Notes under the pieces: generated by a model
The model's database searches: none
What the model was told of the DNA's origin: nothing
What the model saw: only the letters and a program-made list of their open reading frames with translations
Shown: in pieces, positions 6,045-9,977 of the stretch
Numbering within the stretch: position 1 is the first letter of the stretch
Layout of the letters: every line of letters starts with the position of its first letter
Made by a program: the position numbers and the translations under genes
DNA from: Pseudomonadota bacterium
GTDB lineage: Bacteria > Desulfobacterota > Desulfovibrionia > Desulfovibrionales > Desulfovibrionaceae
Assembly: GCA_023390395.1 (NCBI GenBank)
Contig: JAEWCY010000273.1
Coordinates: 1 to 9,977, forward strand
Direction of reading: 5' to 3'
Length of the DNA: 9,977 nt

Positions 6045-6935
6045 ATGGATTTTGATCTGTACCTTTCCTCACCGTTTGGCCCAGCCCTGGATGAAGTTAT
6101 CCAGCGCTGTCCTGGTATGAAACTTAATATCCTGCTGACAATGGCCAAGATTCCGCCCAACTTCGAGACGGTTATGATCCGCTACCAAGGGATTATCCAC
6201 AAGCTGGCGCTCGATTGTGGCGCATTTAGCCTCAACAACTCCAATCTTGGAATCACAACCTTGCAGCTCTTCATGCGCCTGATTGCATTTGCCAAGGCGA
6301 ATAAGGAGCGCTTCGATCTGCTGTTCAGCTACGATCCGAACCATGCCCCCGACAGCTTCGAAGAAAACCAGGCCTACCTGCTGGAACTTGAGAAGGAGGG
6401 CTTGCCCGTCGTGCCGGTCATCCACAACATGGAAAATCATGAAGTGGATACGCTCATTCAGGCCGGTTACAAGTACGTCGCCATTGGGAGACAGCAGAAC
6501 AAGACTAACCCTAACGTGCTTTTTCCCGCCGTGGTCAAGCTGCTTAGCCACGGGGTGCTGTCGCACCTTTTCGGCATTACGGACTTCAATTTGCTCGCCG
6601 GCTGCCCGGCAGCATCGTGTGATTCAAAGTCCTGGCTGGACGATGCCAATACCGGCGTCGTTCGGTTCTGGAATCCGGCCAAACCGGGGGAGAACAAAAC
6701 CGACATTCTCTACTTCCCGGACAAACAAGGCAAGACGAAGCAGGGGACGCACGTCTACACCCAGTACGAGTACCTTGACGAGTTCAAACGCTTCCTCGGC
6801 AACTACGGCTTGACACTACACGATATGCTTGGGCTGCGCGCTGGTATTTATCGTCAGTTCCTGGGCATCATCTACTACCGGACCTTGGAAGACGTGGTAA
6901 CGGAAACCCGTCGAAAGAACCTGATCTTCCTCTAG
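6045..6935 (+). CDS. TGT-fold (DpdA-like) base-exchange enzyme, putative
   Basis: This 296-aa protein resembles the tRNA-guanine transglycosylase superfamily, whose members swap a guanine in tRNA, or in phage and island DNA (DpdA), for a 7-deazaguanine base. The cues are motif order. LALDCGAFS (55-62) matches the LDSGGF/LDSGAF active-site motif, with D57 as the base-contacting Asp. FDLLFSYDPNHAP (90-102) and GLPVVPVIH (119-127) follow, then GYKYVAIG (141-148). HLFGIT (174-179) corresponds to the H-x-x-G loop. CDSKSW (192-197) places D193 where the nucleophilic Asp lies. It is shorter than bacterial TGT (~370 aa) and lacks the C-x-C-x2-C zinc site, as DpdA-type proteins may. C58 replaces the usual Ser. 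The start has GGAGG four bases upstream. It follows the 513-aa protein in an apparent operon. Family membership is from remembered motifs; the substrate (tRNA or DNA) and base are unknown. Confidence 0.62.
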   Translation: MDFDLYLSSPFGPALDEVIQRCPGMKLNILLTMAKIPPNFETVMIRYQGIIHKLALDCGAFSLNNSNLGITTLQLFMRLIAFAKANKERFDLLFSYDPNHAPDSFEENQAYLLELEKEGLPVVPVIHNMENHEVDTLIQAGYKYVAIGRQQNKTNPNVLFPAVVKLLSHGVLSHLFGITDFNLLAGCPAASCDSKSWLDDANTGVVRFWNPAKPGENKTDILYFPDKQGKTKQGTHVYTQYEYLDEFKRFLGNYGLTLHDMLGLRAGIYRQFLGIIYYRTLEDVVTETRRKNLIFL

Positions 6936-6953
6936 ACGGTAGTCTCCTTACAC

Positions 6954-6984
6954 AAAGGGGTGGTCAGAAATGGCCACCCCTTTT
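6954..6984 (+). terminator. strong rho-independent terminator, probably bidirectional
   Basis: AAAGGGGTGGTCA (6954-6966), a GAAA loop, then TGGCCACCCCTTTT (6971-6984) form a stem of about 13 pairs with one G-U, ending in four T residues. It lies 18 bases after the TGT-like stop. The stem is flanked by A's on the left, so the reverse strand also ends in a short T-run. This suits the convergent NYN gene that ends at 7017. Confidence 0.88.
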
Positions 6985-7016
6985 GCATTTAAAAAGCAAG
7001 GAACCTATAAAGACAA

Positions 7017-7712
7017 TCACTCAATAGCAAAAATCTTATCACGCGCCGCCTTTTCTTCCGTTGTCTTTGCAGCGGCAACGGTCGCATCAAGGTCAATTGT
7101 AAACGAAGCTTCATCGATCAAACGCATGCTTGATTTAATTTTCCTTGGCTTACCTAAATCATCTGCGAATTCAATATCAAAGGCCATAACTGCGACTTTT
7201 GTCGCTAGGCTATTAACCTTTCGCACAAGAGGAACATAATCTTCATCTCCAGCAAACAAAACCAGGATGTCAAATTTTTTATGAACGGCCAGGTCATACG
7301 CCTCCAAAGCAAGCCAGACATCAATCCCCTTTTCCTTGAACTTTTCAGTATAAAAATCTTTTCTAAGTTCATACGAGTGAATAACCGTATTATTCCTCAT
7401 CAAAAGCTCATCAATAAGCCTCTCCTTTCTCATGAACAAAAATGCGTCATTTTGATCTTTTTTTACTTCTCGCAGTTGAAACTCAGTCATCCTACCCCTA
7501 AAAAAGTGAGATTCAATTATTTTACACGAACCTATATCCCGAACAGATTCGTGCCGCGCTACAGTATTAATAATAAAATTTTCCAGGCCAGGAAAATCAA
7601 TAAACCGTGCAATGCTATGCTTGAATCGGTAGTAATCAGAAACTTTCAAGAAAAAAGTTCCATCATAAAAGACCGCAACCCTTAAAATCTGATTCCCTGA
7701 ATCAATCTTCAT
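7017..7712 (-). CDS. NYN-domain (PIN-like) putative ribonuclease
   Basis: This is a 231-aa cytoplasmic protein with the LabA/DUF88-type NYN domain, a metal-dependent PIN-like nuclease fold that generally acts on RNA. The acidic residues of the active site are visible in order: D17 in VAVFYDGTFF (13-21), D131 in KGIDVWLALEAYDLA (128-142), and D156 and D158 in ILVLFAGDEDYVPLV (149-163). The region between about 22 and 110 is longer than in minimal NYN proteins and contains helices that may confer specificity. The C-terminus (after ~205) is a short Ala/Lys/Glu helix. The ATG at 7712 has GGAGAGG just upstream, whereas the in-frame ATG at 7730 has none. The gene converges on the TGT-like operon and is AT-rich. 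NYN proteins occur in RNA processing, toxin and defence contexts; which applies here is not shown by the sequence. Confidence 0.9.
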   Translation of the reverse strand: MKIDSGNQILRVAVFYDGTFFLKVSDYYRFKHSIARFIDFPGLENFIINTVARHESVRDIGSCKIIESHFFRGRMTEFQLREVKKDQNDAFLFMRKERLIDELLMRNNTVIHSYELRKDFYTEKFKEKGIDVWLALEAYDLAVHKKFDILVLFAGDEDYVPLVRKVNSLATKVAVMAFDIEFADDLGKPRKIKSSMRLIDEASFTIDLDATVAAAKTTEEKAARDKIFAIE

Positions 7713-7715
7713 ACA

Positions 7716-7722
7716 CCTCTCC
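7716..7722 (-). promoter_or_regulatory. ribosome-binding site deciding the NYN start
   Basis: Minus-strand GGAGAGG ends three bases before the ATG at 7712; its GGAG core is six bases away. This selects the 231-aa product over the longer frame from 7730. Confidence 0.75.
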
Positions 7723-8690
7723 AACAACATTTAGGTTAGGAATCCAACACGGAAAAATGAGTTTGCAATACACCAGCGTCAGACTGATGACAGGTAAACA
7801 ACGAGAAATAGTTAAGCACAAATCATGCCATGACAAAAACAGGCTTTGGGGAAAATTAAAATTTTAAATAAGTGCTATAGTTGTCTACAAGGACCTTTTC
7901 AAAGGAATCGTATGCGACCTCACTGCATGTCAAAGAGCGCCCATCGACTGAAAATCCACATCAATAGGGGTTTGCCAACTGACACCCAGATCGAGAAATT
8001 GTCTCAGGATAACAGAGCGATTTAAGCAGATTGGCTGAAGCGCCCCAGTTTCTACCCGGCGGCATCGTCACCAGCAGTCATCAGCATGGACTCCCCATAG
8101 ACTGGCTCGACTTCCCCCGCCAACCCCCATGACCAGCTGCGACCCCTTCCCCGCTCCCCCTGGATTGTCTACGAGACAGGCCTGGTCCTCCCCGGTCAGC
8201 ATACGTCATCACCTGAGACAGAGAAAAAGAGAATAAACAGAAAAGGCTCGGCTACCCCTCTTCCCTCGCATTTGATATAAAAAACAGTGTGCAAATAATA
8301 TCTATAACATCCCCATCGACAGCAAAAGCTCTATCAGGCCACGTCGCCAACAACAGCAAATTGATCGGTTACAAATTTTACAACCAAAAAGTAATTTCCA
8401 TAGATTAAAAAGTTTTTAAGGACAAGCGCCTGCACGCTATATGGTTCCGATATAGTTACAGCAGATACGCAAGCATTGACGGCAATTATCTGTCCTGTCT
8501 TATTCGCAAGCGAAAGCATTTTTACACAGCTATTTGCGAAACTATTTAAACTTAGCAAATTCCATATCTTTAAAAAATTCTTTTCAAATTGGAGAAAGAT
8601 AAGCAAAGTTTGTTTCAAAAGTTGCTGAAAGTTTCTTTCGTTCCTTTAACAGGAAAAGTTTCTTCTCCTTCAACATTGCTAAACTATTGT
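7723..8690. other. gene-poor spacer with a GC-rich, C-skewed island
   Basis: I see no convincing gene in these ~970 bases. The left part (to ~7900) is AT-rich and includes the palindrome TTAAAATTTTAA near 7856. From ~8030 to 8210 the sequence turns GC-rich (about 70% at 8101-8160), with C far exceeding G on the plus strand. Short open stretches exist here, including 32 codons from an ATG at 7927 without a ribosome-binding site and an offset frame ending DWLDFPRQPP near 8125. They could be remnants of a decayed gene, but I cannot name it. From ~8240 the sequence is AT-rich again. It contains TTCGC/GCGAA (8503-8514), TTCCT/AGGAA (8641-8655) and a direct repeat AAAGTTTCTT (8628 and 8655). Confidence 0.6.
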
Positions 8691-8697
8691 GAGACAG

Positions 8698-8723
8698 GAG
8701 GGGGTGCGTAAGCAACCCCCCTC
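8698..8723. repeat. strong GC-rich hairpin upstream of an AT-rich tract
   Basis: GAGGGGG (8698-8704) pairs with CCCCCTC (8717-8723), and TGC (8705-8707) with GCA (8712-8714), leaving a two-base bulge and a GTAA loop. AATATATATACC follows, and a run of six T ends at 8742. The T-run is 14 bases beyond the stem, too far for a textbook terminator, so either a weak plus-strand terminator or an origin-type structure is possible. Confidence 0.6.
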
Positions 8724-8738
8724 TAATATATATACCTT

Positions 8739-8928
8739 TTTTGACTTTGCTTTCTAAAAGATTTTAACGGGTTACAGCAGACAAACGCATTTTGACTTTG
8801 ACTGCCCCAAAACAGCTTTAACCCCACAAAATCTTTAGATTTTCAGCAGACAATTTTGATTTTGACGACAATTGCCTGCTTGTCTACTCCCCAGATTTTG
8901 ACTGGAGATACAATATACTTGGTCAAAA
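8739..8928. repeat. cluster of TTTTGAC and CAGCAGA motifs beside the ATPase gene (candidate origin)
   Basis: TTTTGAC occurs at 8739, 8790, 8860 and 8896 on the plus strand, and once inverted at 8922-8928, overlapping the ATPase stop. CAGCAGACAA precedes two of them (8775 and 8844). GTTACAGCAGA occurs at 8771 and, outside the cluster, at 8455. The spacing (51, 70, 36 and 26 bases) is irregular, unlike classical iterons. Next to a RepA-like ATPase, a replication origin or an operator is conceivable; the sequence alone does not decide. Confidence 0.4.
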
Positions 8929-9977
8929 TGTGTAGGTCTTAGAGCCTGAAGGACCAGTCACTTCTTTGATGATACCATCTTTAACGGCGCGTTTGATGTC
9001 ATTTCCAGCAGTTCCTTCAGAAGGAGGATCATTTGGCCTCTCCTTCTTGTAAATCTCAATGATCGCATCTTTCAATTGTTTTTGAGTCGTAGCTGTGCCG
9101 CCAAGAGTCTGCAATGCGTCGACAACAACAGTCATTTTTTCATCTACTTTAGCTGTTTTCCCAACAGAAGTGGAAAGTGCGATAGGATGAAACCGCAAAT
9201 CTTTCATTGCCAACATCATCTTGGAATTCGACTCGTAACTCCTTGCTTTCTTTTGAGTGAAAAGGTGATGAGCTATTTGCTTGAGGTTGCCATCCTTATC
9301 TTTTTTCTCTTCAACAAATTCCAATTCCCAGGTATTTGCTGACCAGTCACCGATGGCGCTTGCACCACGTCCACCACCGATTCCCTTTTCAGGCCGGTAT
9401 TTCCCATGGTGATGAATCATTAACGGCGTAATTTTGAGCTTATCGCAAAAGTCAAAGAAGTCATCAAGAAAACGTCGCATTGCGTCGTTAGAATTTTCAT
9501 CTTCATCGTGAAAGCTAATCAATGGATCAAGGACAAGGATATCAAAATTTGTTTCTCCATGGATTCGTTCTATGGGTCGCTTAAGTTTATCCGCGTTAAT
9601 ATTACCAGAAGATCGAACATCTCCTTTCTTCCCAAAGAAAAGCAACCTATCCCGAATAACATCCTTTGAAATAGCATAACTCTGGGTAATTATATCCATT
9701 CGCCGTTTCAAACTTACAAGCGAATTTTCCGACTGGACGAATAAGACCTTATGAGCACTTGACGTAATTTGGAATCTATCCAGAAGCCCATTCTGCGGAG
9801 GAAAGATAAGGTCCATGGCAATTTGTAATGTCATAACCGACTTCCCTGACCCGCCAGGACCAGTGATCAATAACGGCTCGTTCTTTGGCCAAAAGTTATC
9901 TATGAGAAATTCGAAATTTTGAGGAGAGCTCAAAACATCCAGGCCGTTCATGTAATCGTATTCAGAATCAGAAGAAG
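8923..9977 (-). CDS. RepA-like RecA-fold replication ATPase/helicase (5' end outside the window)
   Basis: The protein belongs to the AAA_25/RepA group of RecA-fold ATPases, which includes hexameric plasmid helicases and the ATPase parts of phage and satellite replication proteins. Counting from the ATG at 9951, Walker A is GPGGSGKS (31-38) and an acidic residue follows in FVQSEN (71-76). Walker B is FDILVLDPLISF (136-147). ITPLMIHHHGK (174-184) and GGGRGASAIGDWSAN (192-206) are the usual later motifs. The C-terminal ~70 residues look like a winged helix (TTQKQLKDAIIEI). The ATG at 9951 has no ribosome-binding site. The frame stays open to the window edge, encoding ...SSDSEYDY before the Met, so the gene probably starts further right and could carry an N-terminal primase or other domain. 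It suggests an extrachromosomal or integrated replicon. Confidence 0.88.
   Translation of the reverse strand, partial: SSDSEYDYMNGLDVLSSPQNFEFLIDNFWPKNEPLLITGPGGSGKSVMTLQIAMDLIFPPQNGLLDRFQITSSAHKVLFVQSENSLVSLKRRMDIITQSYAISKDVIRDRLLFFGKKGDVRSSGNINADKLKRPIERIHGETNFDILVLDPLISFHDEDENSNDAMRRFLDDFFDFCDKLKITPLMIHHHGKYRPEKGIGGGRGASAIGDWSANTWELEFVEEKKDKDGNLKQIAHHLFTQKKARSYESNSKMMLAMKDLRFHPIALSTSVGKTAKVDEKMTVVVDALQTLGGTATTQKQLKDAIIEIYKKERPNDPPSEGTAGNDIKRAVKDGIIKEVTGPSGSKTYTF

Noticed and set aside
4994..6160. Long minus-strand open frame opposite the 513-aa gene
   Set aside because: It is antisense to a gene with a strong ribosome-binding site and operon partner. GC-rich coding sequence commonly yields long antisense frames, and this one runs across the operon gap and its hairpin.
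7281..7685. Plus-strand open frame inside the NYN gene
   Set aside because: It is antisense to a clear NYN domain and has no motif.
7927..8025. 32-codon plus-strand open frame (MSKSAHRLK...)
   Set aside because: It is very short, has no ribosome-binding site and matches nothing I recognise; kept only as a possible remnant in the spacer entry.
8334..8618. 94-codon minus-strand open frame with TTG start
   Set aside because: It has no ribosome-binding site, a rare start codon and no recognisable motif, and it lies in an AT-rich repeat-bearing spacer where chance frames of this length occur.
1..9977. CRISPR array, tRNA, rRNA or insertion-sequence transposase
   Set aside because: I saw no regularly spaced identical repeats, cloverleaf with a CCA end, rRNA-like sequence or DDE transposase/integrase motifs.

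Overview
The window looks like an accessory, mosaic chromosomal (or integrated-element) region of a flagellated Gram-negative bacterium. The best taxonomic clue is the flagellin at 366-2417. Its two conserved ends read like the short flagellins of the Desulfovibrionaceae (Desulfobacterota) as I remember them; no database search was possible. Base composition shifts sharply from gene to gene. The minus-strand genes (most of the flagellin, an unknown gene at 3187-4203, a NYN gene and an ATPase gene) are AT-rich. The plus-strand XRE regulator and the two-gene operon at 4445-6935 are GC-rich. This patchwork suggests repeated acquisition of segments.

Layout, left to right: (1) the 3' end of an unrecognised plus-strand gene (1-203). 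(2) A minus-strand flagellin carrying a seven-repeat, probably beta-propeller, insertion, divergent from a small plus-strand XRE-family regulator (2592-2933). This pair lies between two diverged copies of a palindromic ~55-bp repeat (235-295 and 2946-3005). (3) A hairpin-dense spacer ending in a rho-independent terminator. (4) A minus-strand gene of unknown function (3187-4203). (5) A GC-rich plus-strand operon: a 513-aa protein with a long disordered, acidic N-terminal half, then a 296-aa protein that looks like a divergent tRNA-guanine-transglycosylase (TGT/DpdA-like) base-exchange enzyme, closed by a strong terminator. (6) A convergent minus-strand NYN-domain (PIN-like) putative ribonuclease. 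(7) About 1.2 kb without a convincing gene, holding a GC-rich C-skewed island, a strong hairpin and repeated TTTTGAC/CAGCAGA motifs. (8) A minus-strand RecA-fold RepA-like ATPase whose reading frame runs off the right edge.

Three points deserve most attention. The flagellin's repeats close on themselves like a propeller, with the missing strand of repeat 7 supplied before repeat 1, at the tip where flagellin variable domains sit. The TGT-like gene with its disordered partner could be a nucleic-acid base-modification system, with a NYN nuclease next door. The RepA-like ATPase beside repeat-rich non-coding DNA suggests a replication module of a plasmid, phage satellite or integrated element. 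How these modules work together, if they do, is inference; only the 4445-6935 pair has clear operon structure.
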